DNA of 32,003 nt. It comes from Amycolatopsis antarctica (GTDB lineage Bacteria; Actinomycetota; Actinomycetes; Mycobacteriales; Pseudonocardiaceae). Positions 22,377 through 30,350 of this stretch are shown here, piece by piece. The DNA lies in assembly GCF_002262875.1 (NCBI RefSeq), contig NZ_NKYE01000027.1, forward strand, positions 1 through 32,003, written 5' to 3'. The position numbers and the translations under genes were made by a program. The notes under the pieces were generated by a model. That model saw only the letters and a program-made list of their open reading frames with translations. It made no database searches and was not told where the DNA came from. The number at the start of each line of letters is the position of its first letter. The stretch's first letter is position 1.

Positions 22377-22721
22377 CTACCCGTTCTCGCGCTTCTGCCG
22401 TTCGGTGTACTCGCGCATCCGCTTCGGGTACCCGACCCTGGCCACCTCGTACACCGGAATGGAGCGCTTCTTGCCGAACTGCTGGGCGGCCTCCAGGCTG
22501 TCGATACGCCTGCGCGTCCACTCGCCGTCGTGCGCGATCAGCACCACGGTCGTCTCGGTGACGTTGGTCTTGGGTTCCACGTAGGCCTCGACCCCGTGTC
22601 GCTGGTCGGCCCACTCGTCCAGGTGACGCGTGTCGGTCGCCGTCGCCTTGCGCAGCGTCCCGGGCTTCTGGCCACCCTTACCGCCCTTGCCGCGCCTGCG
22701 CAGCGAATCGAAAAGACCCAC
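22377..22721 (-). CDS. Small basic protein of unknown function
   Basis: 114-residue, strongly basic, soluble protein. It begins MGLFDSLRRRGKGGKGGQKP and has a folded-looking middle (HGVEAYVEPKTNVTETTVVL). The C-terminus ends PVYEVARVGYPKRMREYTER and onward. The final part resembles proteins often labelled oxidoreductase in actinobacterial genomes, but no cofactor motif is visible, so I give no function. GTG 22721 is preferred because GAGG lies eight nt upstream; an in-frame start at 22775 adds 18 poorly coding residues. Convergent with the SUKH gene and divergent from lpd. Confidence 0.65.
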   Translation of the reverse strand: MGLFDSLRRRGKGGKGGQKPGTLRKATATDTRHLDEWADQRHGVEAYVEPKTNVTETTVVLIAHDGEWTRRRIDSLEAAQQFGKKRSIPVYEVARVGYPKRMREYTERQKRENG

Positions 22722-22882
22722 CTCGAGCACCTCACTCTCTCCCGCACAACCGGCGGCATCACATGGTCCGCCCACTGTCGGTAAGTGGCCGGTGCATCCT
22801 CATTGTCCCGTACAGCGGAGCCGTGTCCGTGCGCACACAGTCCTAGGTCGCAAGCTTGCCGCACGTAGTGACAAGATGAGGT

Positions 22883-22910
22883 GTGGCGCGGGCACGGGTG
22901 CGCGCGCCAC
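22883..22910 (+). other. Hairpin in the leader region of lpd
   Basis: GTGGCGCG (22883-22890) pairs with CGCGCCAC (22903-22910) around a 12-nt loop, about 60 nt before the lpd start. The 248-bp gap 22722-22969 otherwise shows no clear -10. The hairpin could shape the lpd leader or be chance in GC-rich DNA. Confidence 0.3.
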
Positions 22911-22969
22911 CTGCGGGCACTACTCCGGAGATGCCCGAGGAATCACCGCCTTCGCAAGGAGCTGAAGAA

Positions 22970-24343
22970 GTGACCGAAACCTCCGCCGACCTTGTGATCC
23001 TTGGTGGCGGATCGGGCGGCTATGCCGCAGCGTTCCGCGCGGCCGAGCTTGGCCTTTCCGTCACCCTGATCGAGAAGGACAAGCTGGGAGGCACCTGCCT
23101 GCACCGGGGCTGTATCCCCACGAAAGCCCTGCTGCACGCGGCGGAGGTGGCCGACACCGCTCGCGAAGGCGAGCAGTTCGGCGTGAAGACCACCCTCGAG
23201 GGCATCGACATGGCGGGTGTCAACAAGTACAAGGACACCATCGTCAGCCGCCTCTACAAGGGCGTCCAGGGCCTGTTCAAGGCACACAAGATCAACGTCG
23301 TGGAGGGGGCGGGCACCTTCGTCGGCCCGAACTCGGTCGATGTCGACGGCACGCGCTACACCGGCAGGAACGTCATCCTGGGCACCGGCTCGTACTCGAA
23401 GACCCTGCCCGGTCTCGAACTCGGCGGCCGGGTCATCGCCAGCGAGCAGGCACTCACGCTGGACCACGTCCCGGATCGGGTCATCGTCCTCGGCGGCGGC
23501 GTGATCGGCGTCGAGTTCGCCAGTGTGTGGGCCTCCTTCGGTGCCGAGGTCACGATCGTCGAGGCGCTGCCCCGTCTCGTGCCGAACGAGGACGAGTTCG
23601 CCTCCAAGCAGCTCGAGCGCGCGTTCCGCAAGCGCAAGATCGCCTTCAAGACCGGTGTCCGGTTCACCGGTGCCAAGCAGGACGACAACGGCGTCAGCGT
23701 CTCCCTGGAGTCCGGCGAGACGATCGAGGCCGACCTGCTGCTCGTCGCCGTCGGCCGGGGCCCGAACACCGCGGGCCACGGTTACGAGGAGTCCGGGGTC
23801 GAGATGGACCGCGGCTTCGTGCTCACCAACGACCGGCTGCAGACGAACCTGCCCGGCGTGTACGCCGTCGGCGACATCGTGCCCGGCCTGCAGCTCGCCC
23901 ACCGCGGCTTCCAGCAGGGCATCTTCGTCGCCGAGGAGATCGCCGGGCTGAACCCGCGCGCGATCGACGAGACCGGCATCCCGCGGGTCACCTACTCGCA
24001 CCCCGAGGTCGCCTCGGTCGGGCTCACCGAGGCCCAGGCCAAGGAGAAGTACGGCTCCGAGGTCACCACCTACAACTACGACTTCGGCGGCAACGGCAAG
24101 TCGCAGATCCTCAAGACCTCCGGCGGCATCAAGCTGGTCAAGGCGCCGGACGGCCCCGTGGTCGGCCTGCACATGGTCGGCGACCGGGTCGGCGAACTCA
24201 TCGGCGAGGCCCAGCTCATCTACAACTGGGAAGCGTTCCCGGAGGACATCGCCCCGCTCATCCACGCCCACCCCACCCAGGGCGAAGCCCTCGGCGAGGC
24301 GCACCTCGCGCTCGCCGGCAAGCCGCTGCACGTGCACGGCTGA
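22970..24343 (+). CDS. lpdA: Dihydrolipoyl dehydrogenase (E3)
   Basis: 457-residue flavoprotein disulfide reductase that reoxidises the dihydrolipoyl arms of 2-oxoacid dehydrogenase complexes using NAD. GGGSGG at residues 12-17 binds FAD. The redox pair is C43/C48 in GGTCLHRGCIP, GGGVIGVEFA is the NAD-binding fold, and H434/E439 in HPTQGE form the catalytic dyad at the dimer interface. GTG 22970 has AAGGAG eight nt upstream. An in-frame GTG at 22883 would add 29 residues with no counterpart in the family. It precedes the E2 gene by 47 bp, consistent with an E3-E2 operon. Confidence 0.96.
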   Translation: MTETSADLVILGGGSGGYAAAFRAAELGLSVTLIEKDKLGGTCLHRGCIPTKALLHAAEVADTAREGEQFGVKTTLEGIDMAGVNKYKDTIVSRLYKGVQGLFKAHKINVVEGAGTFVGPNSVDVDGTRYTGRNVILGTGSYSKTLPGLELGGRVIASEQALTLDHVPDRVIVLGGGVIGVEFASVWASFGAEVTIVEALPRLVPNEDEFASKQLERAFRKRKIAFKTGVRFTGAKQDDNGVSVSLESGETIEADLLLVAVGRGPNTAGHGYEESGVEMDRGFVLTNDRLQTNLPGVYAVGDIVPGLQLAHRGFQQGIFVAEEIAGLNPRAIDETGIPRVTYSHPEVASVGLTEAQAKEKYGSEVTTYNYDFGGNGKSQILKTSGGIKLVKAPDGPVVGLHMVGDRVGELIGEAQLIYNWEAFPEDIAPLIHAHPTQGEALGEAHLALAGKPLHVHG

Positions 24344-24390
24344 CGCCCGCCAGAAACCACACACACCACAGCTAAGGGAGTCAGCGAACG

Positions 24391-26193
24391 ATGGCCTACT
24401 CCGTCACATTGCCGGAGCTCGGGGAGAGCGTCACCGAGGGCACCGTCACCCGGTGGCTGAAGCAGGAGGGTGACCGCGTCGAGGTCGACGAGCCCCTTCT
24501 GGAGATCTCCACCGACAAGGTGGACACCGAGGTGCCCTCCCCCGTCGCGGGAACCGTGCAGAAGATCACCGCCAAGGAGGACGACACCGTCGAGGTCGGC
24601 GGCGAGCTCGCCGTCATCGACGACGGCTCCGGCGGCGGCGAGGCGGCCCCGGCCCAGGAATCCGGTTCGGACGACTCGGCCGAGGAGGCGCAGGCTCCCG
24701 CCGAGGAACCGGCGCAGGAGTCCGCACCCGAGCCCGCGCAGGAGCAGCAGCCGGCCGCCGAGGAGTCCGCTCCGCAGGCGCAGTCCTCCGGTGGCGGTTC
24801 GGCTTCCGGCACCCCGGTCACCCTGCCGGAGCTCGGCGAGAGCGTCACCGAGGGCACCGTCACCCGCTGGCTCAAGCAGGTCGGCGACAGCGTCGAGGTG
24901 GACGAGCCGCTGCTGGAGATCTCCACCGACAAGGTGGACACCGAGGTGCCGTCCCCGGTGTCCGGCACCCTGCTGGAGATCAGCGCCAACGAGGACGAGA
25001 CCGTCGAGGTCGGCGGCACGCTCGCGGTGATCGGCGACGGTTCGGCCGCGCCGGCGCAGACCGAGCAGGCGTCCGCGCCGAAACAGGAGCAGCAGCCGGA
25101 ACCCGAGCCCGAGCCGGAACCCGCACCGGAGCCGGAGCCCGCGCCCAAGCAGGAGCAGGCACCCGCCCCCGAGCCGAAGCGGGAAGCCGCTCCGGCGGCC
25201 AAGGCGCCCTCCGCCGAGGGCAACGGCGGTGGCACACCGTACGTGACCCCGCTGGTGCGCAAGCTCGCCTCGGAGAACGACATCGACCTCACCGCCCTCA
25301 CCGGCAGCGGCGTCGGTGGCCGGATCCGCAAGCAGGACGTGCTCGCGGCCGTGGAGGCCAAGCAGCAACAGGCACCCGCGGCGGCACCGGCCGCGCAGGA
25401 GAGCGCTCCCGCCGCGTCCCGGCCCTCCGCTCCGTCCGCCCCGGCCGGTCCGTCGCCGGACAAGGCGGCACTGCGCGGCACCGTGCAGAAGGCCAACCGG
25501 ATCCGGCAGATCACGGCCATCAAGACCCGGGAGTCGCTGCAGGAGTCCGCGCAGCTCACCCAGGTGCACGAGGTGGACGTCACCAAGATCGCGCGGCTGC
25601 GGCAGAAGGCCAAGGCCGGTTTCCTGGAGCGAGAGGGCGTCAAGCTGACGTTCCTGCCGTTCTTCGCGAAGGCCACGGTGGAGGCGCTCAAGCAGCACCC
25701 GAACGTCAACGCCTCGTACAACGAGGAGTCCAAGGAGATCACCTACCACGGTGCGATCAACCTGGGCATCGCCGTGGACACCGAGAAGGGCCTGCTCTCC
25801 GTCGTCATTCACGACGCGGGCGAACTGAGCCTGTCCGGGCTGGCGCAGCGGATCGCGGACCTCGCGGCCCGGGCGCGCAGCAACAAGATCAAGCCGGACG
25901 AGCTCAGCGGCGGCACCTTCACGGTGACCAACATCGGCAGCAACGGTGCGCTCTTCGACACCCCGATCATCGTGCAGCCGCAGTCCGGCATGCTCGGCAC
26001 CGGAGCGGTCGTGAAGCGTCCCGTGGTGATCGCCGACGCCGACGGCAACGACACCATCGCCGTGCGCTCGATGGCGTACCTGCCGCTGACCTACGACCAC
26101 CGCCTGATCGACGGCGCCGACGCGGGCCGTTTCGTCACCACGATCAAGCAGCGGCTCGAAGAGGGGAACTTCGCCGACGAACTCGGTGTCTGA
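24391..26193 (+). CDS. sucB: 2-oxoacid dehydrogenase E2 (dihydrolipoamide acyltransferase), DlaT/SucB type
   Basis: 600-residue E2. It has two lipoyl domains (about 1-77 and 141-217) with lipoylated lysines K43 and K181 in STDKVDTEVPSP. Linkers rich in Ala/Pro/Glu follow, the second almost pure PEPEPE. The peripheral subunit-binding domain is at about 284-321 (VTPLVRKLASENDIDL). The catalytic domain ends in DHRLIDG (H570, D574). In mycobacteria the homologue (Rv2215) serves pyruvate dehydrogenase and peroxidase systems. Whether this E2 uses pyruvate or 2-oxoglutarate cannot be decided here. AAGGGAG lies upstream of ATG 24391. It sits with lpd, lipB and lipA and ends at a perfect terminator. 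Confidence 0.93.
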   Translation: MAYSVTLPELGESVTEGTVTRWLKQEGDRVEVDEPLLEISTDKVDTEVPSPVAGTVQKITAKEDDTVEVGGELAVIDDGSGGGEAAPAQESGSDDSAEEAQAPAEEPAQESAPEPAQEQQPAAEESAPQAQSSGGGSASGTPVTLPELGESVTEGTVTRWLKQVGDSVEVDEPLLEISTDKVDTEVPSPVSGTLLEISANEDETVEVGGTLAVIGDGSAAPAQTEQASAPKQEQQPEPEPEPEPAPEPEPAPKQEQAPAPEPKREAAPAAKAPSAEGNGGGTPYVTPLVRKLASENDIDLTALTGSGVGGRIRKQDVLAAVEAKQQQAPAAAPAAQESAPAASRPSAPSAPAGPSPDKAALRGTVQKANRIRQITAIKTRESLQESAQLTQVHEVDVTKIARLRQKAKAGFLEREGVKLTFLPFFAKATVEALKQHPNVNASYNEESKEITYHGAINLGIAVDTEKGLLSVVIHDAGELSLSGLAQRIADLAARARSNKIKPDELSGGTFTVTNIGSNGALFDTPIIVQPQSGMLGTGAVVKRPVVIADADGNDTIAVRSMAYLPLTYDHRLIDGADAGRFVTTIKQRLEEGNFADELGV

Positions 26194-26206
26194 CCCCGCA
26201 CGACCT

Positions 26207-26245
26207 GACGGCGCCCTCCCCGGTTCTTCCGGGGAGGGCGCCGTC
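26207..26245 (+). terminator. Terminator of the lpd-E2 operon
   Basis: Perfect 17-bp stem (26207-26223 with 26229-26245) with a TTCTT loop, starting 14 nt after the E2 stop. Confidence 0.9.
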
Positions 26246-26299
26246 ACGTGTGCGCGGGCTGACCGTGCGCACACCCCCGGACTACGCCACGATCGAGGC

Positions 26300-27184
26300 A
26301 TGCGAGTTCTCATCGCGGGCGCCAGTGGCCTGATCGGCACCGCGCTCGGCACCCGGCTACGGGAATCGGGCCACGACGTCCGGACGCTGGTCCGCAGGCA
26401 GCCCGGCGCACCCGGCGAGTTCACCTGGGATCCGCCCGCGGGCACCCTCGACGCCGGAGCCATCGAGAGCGTGGACGCGGTGGTGAACCTGTGCGGGTCC
26501 CCGATGCTGTCCGGCCGCTGGAGCGCGGCCCGCAAGCAGACGATCGCCGACAGCAGGCTGGAGCCGACCGACGTGCTCGCCGAGGCGGTCGCCGAGCACG
26601 GCGTCGGCGTGTTCGTGAACGCCTCCGGTGTCGGCTTCTACGGCGACACCGGCAGCACCCCGGTCGACGAGTCCCGGCCGGCCGGGGGCGGTTTCCTGGC
26701 CGGCCTCTGCGTCGACTGGGAACGAGCGACGGAGCCGGCGAACCGGGCCGGGGCCCGAGTGGTCAACCTGCGCACCGGGCTGGTGCTCTCCGGCAGGGGC
26801 GGCCTCCTCGGACCACTCAAGCCGCTGTTCTGGTTGGCACTGGGCGGAAAACTGGGCAACGGCAGGCAGTTCATGCCGTGGATCAGCCTGACCGACGAGG
26901 TCTCCGCGATCGTGCACGCGCTGGAGCACGACGCGGTGACCGGCCCGATGAACGTCTGCGGGCCGGACCCGGCCACGAACGCGGAGTTCACCAAGGCGAT
27001 GGGGCGCGCCCTGCACAGGCCCGCACCGTGGTGGGTACCCGCCCCGGCGCTGCGGTTGGCACTGGGCGAGGCCGCCGACGAGATGGCACTGGTCAGCCAG
27101 CGCGCCGTGCCCAGAGTGCTGGAGTCCACCGGCTTCACCTTCATCCACGACACGCTCGACGACGCGCTGGCAGCGGCTCTGTGA
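26300..27184 (+). CDS. TIGR01777 family NAD(P)-binding epimerase/oxidoreductase
   Basis: 294-residue extended SDR (SDR39U1, TIGR01777). The N-terminal Rossmann motif reads LIAGASGLIGTALG, followed by VDAVVNLCGSPM, NASGVGFYGDTG and the C-terminal domain with PWISLTDEVSAIVHAL and GPMNVCGPDP. The reaction is not established for the family; some members were linked to cell division in plants and cyanobacteria. ATG 26300 is the conserved start, and CACGAT six nt upstream is an imperfect -10. The last four bases overlap the PAP2 gene (GTGA). The M. tuberculosis counterpart is Rv2216, also between the E2 gene and lipB. Confidence 0.88.
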   Translation: MRVLIAGASGLIGTALGTRLRESGHDVRTLVRRQPGAPGEFTWDPPAGTLDAGAIESVDAVVNLCGSPMLSGRWSAARKQTIADSRLEPTDVLAEAVAEHGVGVFVNASGVGFYGDTGSTPVDESRPAGGGFLAGLCVDWERATEPANRAGARVVNLRTGLVLSGRGGLLGPLKPLFWLALGGKLGNGRQFMPWISLTDEVSAIVHALEHDAVTGPMNVCGPDPATNAEFTKAMGRALHRPAPWWVPAPALRLALGEAADEMALVSQRAVPRVLESTGFTFIHDTLDDALAAAL

Positions 27185-27834
27185 TCCACGGCAGGACGCG
27201 GGCAGCGGCGCTCGGCGTGCTGCTGCTCGCCGCGTTCGCCGTACTCGGCCTCCTCGTCGGTGAACGTCCGCTGCCATGGGACTTCGACGTGCGGGACACG
27301 TTCCTCGGTGACTTCCGGGGCACAGCGGGCACGGTCACCGACGTGATCAGCGACGTGCTGCTCGGCCCGGCGCTGCCGGTGGGGCTGGGCCTCGTGCTGC
27401 TCGTCGCGGCGTTGCGGGCCCGGCGGGCGGGCGACCGGACGCGGGCCTCGGTGCTGCTGCGCGTCATCGTCGTGCTGGCGCTGTGCCGGCTGACGAGCTT
27501 CCTCGCGAAGCCGCTGTTCGGCCGGGACCGGCCGAGGGTGTACCCGGACGAGAGCTTCCCCAGCGGTCACGTGGTGTCGGTGGCCAGCTTCGCCGCCGGC
27601 GTGTTGCTGCTGACGGCGTGGCTGGCGCCCCGCCTGCTGCGCCGGGTCGCGATGGCCGCCGTACTGGCGACCGTGCTGGCCGCGCTGTGCAGGCTGATCC
27701 TGGGCGTGCACTGGCTGACCGACACGGTGGGCGCGGTGCTGGGCGTGGCCGGGGTCGCGCTCGTCACCGGCGCGGCCCTGCGGCTGCTGCCCGTGGACAG
27801 GGACCGGGCGGTCACCGAACGCACGGCGGCGTAA
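27181..27834 (+). CDS. PAP2-family membrane phosphatase
   Basis: 217-residue integral membrane enzyme with about six hydrophobic helices and all three PAP2 motifs: KPLFGRDRP, PSGH and CRLILGVHWLTD. The second and third motifs carry the catalytic histidines. Such enzymes dephosphorylate lipid phosphates such as undecaprenyl pyrophosphate or phosphatidic acid at the outer face of the membrane; the substrate here is unknown. The GTG at 27181 overlaps the TGA of the epimerase gene in GTGA, so the two are coupled. Its own TAA stop lies within the -10 element of lipB. No PAP2 gene is at this spot in M. tuberculosis to my memory. Confidence 0.9.
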   Translation: MIHGRTRAAALGVLLLAAFAVLGLLVGERPLPWDFDVRDTFLGDFRGTAGTVTDVISDVLLGPALPVGLGLVLLVAALRARRAGDRTRASVLLRVIVVLALCRLTSFLAKPLFGRDRPRVYPDESFPSGHVVSVASFAAGVLLLTAWLAPRLLRRVAMAAVLATVLAALCRLILGVHWLTDTVGAVLGVAGVALVTGAALRLLPVDRDRAVTERTAA

Positions 27835-27837
27835 CCT
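27832..27837 (+). promoter_or_regulatory. Leaderless -10 element for lipB
   Basis: TAACCT, 6-nt spacer, then GTG 27844. The TAA is also the PAP2 stop codon. Confidence 0.55.
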
Positions 27838-27843
27838 CGAGGC

Positions 27844-28584
27844 GTGAGTGACTCCGCCGCCTCCTGCCGTGCCGCGACCACCCCCGTCGACGTCCGCCCT
27901 GTCGGCACGATCGACTACCTCCAGGCCTGGGAGCTGCAGCGAGAACTGGCCACCGGCCGGGCCGAGAACACGCACCCGGACACGATGCTGCTGCTGGAGC
28001 ACCCCTCGGTGTACACGGCGGGCAAGCGCACCGAGGCGGCCGACCGGCCCGCCGACGGGACGCCGGTGATCGACGTGGACCGCGGCGGGAAGATCACCTG
28101 GCACGGCCCCGGTCAGCTCGTCGGCTATCCGCTGGTGAAACTCGCCGACCCGATCGACGTCGTGCACTACGTACGGCGGCTGGAGGAGGCGTTGATCGCC
28201 GTGTGCGAGCGGTTCGGCGTGCACACCGGCCGGGTGGAGGGCCGCAGCGGGGTGTGGGTTCCGGCGGATGAGCGGGGCCCGGAACGCAAGATCGCGGCGA
28301 TCGGCATCCGGGTGCAGCGCGGCGTGACGATGCACGGTTTCGAGCTGAACTGCGACGCCGACCTCTCCGCCTTCGACAAGATCGTTCCCTGCGGTATCCG
28401 GGACGCCGGGGTGACCTCGCTGTCGTTCGAACTCGGCAGGACGGTCACCGTGGCCGAGGCGCTGCCGCCGGCCCGGGACGCGGTGCTGGCGGCGATCGAG
28501 GGCGAACTCCCGGTGCGGGACGACCGCTGGCTGCCCCGCCCGCAGCCGGAGGCTCCCGGCGTCACCTTCGCCCTGCGCGGCTGA
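27844..28584 (+). CDS. lipB: Octanoyl-[acyl-carrier-protein]:protein octanoyltransferase LipB
   Basis: 246-residue enzyme that moves octanoyl from ACP to the lipoyl-domain lysine of E2, the first step of lipoate synthesis. GGKITWHGPGQLVGYPLVKL at residues 81-100 is the family signature. The catalytic pair is K149 (ERKIAAIG) and C183 (IVPCGI). It acts on the E2 lipoyl domains encoded 2 kb upstream. GTG 27844 fits a leaderless start after TAACCT. In mycobacteria lipA follows immediately; here four other genes intervene before lipA at 31859. A perfect hairpin follows the stop. Confidence 0.95.
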   Translation: MSDSAASCRAATTPVDVRPVGTIDYLQAWELQRELATGRAENTHPDTMLLLEHPSVYTAGKRTEAADRPADGTPVIDVDRGGKITWHGPGQLVGYPLVKLADPIDVVHYVRRLEEALIAVCERFGVHTGRVEGRSGVWVPADERGPERKIAAIGIRVQRGVTMHGFELNCDADLSAFDKIVPCGIRDAGVTSLSFELGRTVTVAEALPPARDAVLAAIEGELPVRDDRWLPRPQPEAPGVTFALRG

Positions 28585-28590
28585 GCGGCA

Positions 28591-28621
28591 CCGGTACGGG
28601 TCCTCGGCGGACCCGTACCGG
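28591..28621. terminator. Bidirectional terminator between lipB and the LLM oxidoreductase
   Basis: Perfect 13-bp stem (28591-28603 with 28609-28621) with a TCGGC loop, 7 nt after the lipB stop and 11 nt before the converging stop at 28633. Confidence 0.85.
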
Positions 28622-28632
28622 CGATGGCGGCG

Positions 28633-29568
28633 TCAGCGCAGTTGCGGCGCGACCTCGGACGCGATGAGTTCCAGGTGGTCGATGTCGCTCAGATCGAGCA
28701 CCTGCAGGTAGATCCGGGTGATGCCGGTACGTTCGGCCCAGGTGCCGATCGTGTCGACGATCTGCGCCGGAGTCCCGCCCAGCGCTCCGTCCCTGAGCTG
28801 CCGCGCGTCCCGGCCCATCGCCTCGGCCCGTCGCCCGATCTCCGCGTCGTCGCGGCCCGCGCACACGGTCAGCCAGACCGAGCGGGTGAGCTCGGCCGGG
28901 TCGCGGCCGATCTCCCGGCAGGCCGCCGCGACACGCTCGAACTGCTCGGCCGCGGTGTCCAGGTTGGCGGCCGGGATGTTGAACTCGTTCGCGTACCGCG
29001 CGGCCAGCGCCGGGGTGCGCTTCTTGCCGCTGCCGCCGATCACGATCGGCGGGTGCGGACGCTGGGCGGGCTTCGGCAGGCCGGGCGAGTCGGTGAGCGT
29101 GTAGTGCTCCCCCGCGAACGAGTAGGTCTCGCCCTCCGGGGTGTCCCATAGCCCGGTGATGATCTCGAGCTGCTCGGCGTAGCGGTCGAACCGCTCGCGC
29201 AGTGGCTGGAGCGGGATGCCGTACGCCTCGTGCTCGGCGTCGAACCAGCCGGAGCCGAGGCCGAAGTCGACCCGCCCGCCGGACATCTGGTCCACCTGCG
29301 CGACGGAGATGGCGAGCACGGACGGGTGCCGGAAGGTCGCCGAGCTGACGAGCGTGCCCAGCCGGATGGTGCTGGTCTCCCTGGCCAGTCCGGCGAGGGT
29401 GACCCAGGCGTCCGTGGGCCCTGGCAGGCCGGAGCCCGAGCCCATCTTCAGGAAGTGGTCGGATCGGAAGAAGGCGCCGTAGCCCAGATCCTCCGCCGCC
29501 TTGGCGACACGGAGCAGATCGTCGTAGCCGGCACCCTGCTGGGGTTCGGTGAAAATCCTCAAGTCCAC
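28633..29568 (-). CDS. LLM-class (luciferase-like) F420-dependent oxidoreductase
   Basis: 311-residue flavin/F420-type TIM-barrel oxidoreductase. Features are DLRIFTEPQQ at the start, DHFLKM, the tract RLGTLVSSATFRHPSVLA, MSGGRVDFGLGSGW and PIVIGGSGKKRTPALAARYA. This layout is usual for actinobacterial F420-dependent members; the cofactor call is by family, and the substrate is unknown. GTG 29568 has no Shine-Dalgarno, and TAGGCT lies eight nt upstream, allowing a leaderless message. It is 41 bp downstream of the tetR gene on the same strand, so read-through from tetR is also possible. Convergent with lipB across a terminator. Confidence 0.88.
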   Translation of the reverse strand: MDLRIFTEPQQGAGYDDLLRVAKAAEDLGYGAFFRSDHFLKMGSGSGLPGPTDAWVTLAGLARETSTIRLGTLVSSATFRHPSVLAISVAQVDQMSGGRVDFGLGSGWFDAEHEAYGIPLQPLRERFDRYAEQLEIITGLWDTPEGETYSFAGEHYTLTDSPGLPKPAQRPHPPIVIGGSGKKRTPALAARYANEFNIPAANLDTAAEQFERVAAACREIGRDPAELTRSVWLTVCAGRDDAEIGRRAEAMGRDARQLRDGALGGTPAQIVDTIGTWAERTGITRIYLQVLDLSDIDHLELIASEVAPQLR

Positions 29569-29576
29569 GAAAACGG

Positions 29577-29582
29577 AGCCTA
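29577..29582 (-). promoter_or_regulatory. Possible leaderless -10 element for the LLM oxidoreductase
   Basis: TAGGCT on the minus strand, 8-nt spacer, then GTG 29568; slightly longer spacing than in the other nine cases. Confidence 0.4.
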
Positions 29583-29609
29583 GTCGCGCGGGCGGGTACG
29601 TGCCCGGTG

Positions 29610-30215
29610 TCAGGCAGGCGTACCGGGCGCGCGGCGAATGCGATTGAGCAGCTCGACGATGACCAGCTCCACCTGCGCGCCCTCCTTCTTCGGGTCGGCG
29701 GAGCCCGCGATGACGGTGGCGGCTGCGGACAGGGCGCCGAACAGCAGCCGGGCGGTGACCTCCAGCGGGACCTCGTCGACCTCACCTGCCTCGACGAGCT
29801 GTTCCAGGGTGGAGCGGATCAGACCGAAACTGAACTGGTCCTCGGCCTCACGCCAGCGTTCCCAGCCCATCACCACCGGCGCCTCGTGAATCGCTATTCG
29901 CTGATACGACGGTTCCTGGCAGGCTTTGATGAACGCGCGGAGTCCGCTCAGGGCCCGTTCCCATGGCGGCTCCGGACCGTCCATGATGGACCGGAGCCGG
30001 TCGAGAACCTGACCCTCCACCGCGTCGAAAACGGCTTCGAACAACGCCTGCTTTCCGCTGAAGTGGTGGTACAGCGCGCCTTTCGTCACCCGTGCGCGTT
30101 TGGCGACCTCGTCCAGCGAGGTACTGGAATAGCCACGCTTCGTGAACAGGTGCGTCGCACTGTCGACGAGAGCGGAACGGGTCGATTCCGAGTAGTCGAG
30201 ACGCCTGGACTTCAT
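29610..30215 (-). CDS. TetR-family transcriptional regulator
   Basis: 201-residue regulator. The N-terminal helix-turn-helix is typical: THLFTKRGYSSTSLDEVAKR, ARVTKGALYHHFSGKQALFE (about residues 18-57). The rest is the helical ligand/dimer domain, whose ligand cannot be predicted. ATG 30215 follows GAGGGTGG and is chosen over in-frame starts up to 30317, which would run through the operator region. A perfect palindrome lies 49-65 bp upstream, shared with the divergent gene at 30351. The usual reading is autorepression plus control of the unknown/SDR pair, and perhaps of the LLM gene downstream. Confidence 0.92.
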   Translation of the reverse strand: MKSRRLDYSESTRSALVDSATHLFTKRGYSSTSLDEVAKRARVTKGALYHHFSGKQALFEAVFDAVEGQVLDRLRSIMDGPEPPWERALSGLRAFIKACQEPSYQRIAIHEAPVVMGWERWREAEDQFSFGLIRSTLEQLVEAGEVDEVPLEVTARLLFGALSAAATVIAGSADPKKEGAQVELVIVELLNRIRRAPGTPA

Positions 30216-30263
30216 TGTCACCACCCTCACACCGTACGCCACGGAAAACGGCGGAACGCGGCG

Positions 30264-30280
30264 ACATACTCGTGGTATGT
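30264..30280. promoter_or_regulatory. TetR-type operator O1, perfect palindrome
   Basis: ACATAC-TCGTG-GTATGT, a perfect 6-5-6 inverted repeat between the divergent tetR gene and the gene at 30351. Size and position suit binding by the adjacent TetR protein. Confidence 0.65.
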
Positions 30281-30296
30281 TCACGTTCGTCAGGTC

Positions 30297-30311
30297 CGTA
30301 CCGAGGGTATG
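30297..30311. promoter_or_regulatory. Second TetR-type operator O2 (one mismatch)
   Basis: CGTAC-CGAGG-GTATG has the O1 pattern (CRTAC-N5-GTATG) with one imperfect pair; its centre is 32 bp from O1. Confidence 0.45.
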
Positions 30312-30314
30312 CCG

Positions 30315-30329
30315 CAAACCCGTGGTATC
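30315..30329. promoter_or_regulatory. Degenerate third operator-like site O3
   Basis: CAAAC-CCGTG-GTATC differs from O1 by one base in each half. It is centred 18 bp from O2 and 22 nt before the ATG at 30351. Its central CGTGGTAT repeats that of O1. Confidence 0.3.
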
Positions 30330-30350
30330 TCCGGGTCACGGAAGGGGATC

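Noticed and set aside
22883..22969. N-terminal extension of lpd from GTG 22883
   Set aside because: The 29 added residues precede the conserved start, and AAGGAG sits correctly for GTG 22970. The upstream segment forms a leader hairpin instead.
24220..26535. A 771-codon open frame antisense to the E2 gene
   Set aside because: It mirrors the repeated and Ala/Pro/Glu-rich E2 sequence (runs of Leu/Arg/Gly) and has no domain; E2 on the other strand is certain.
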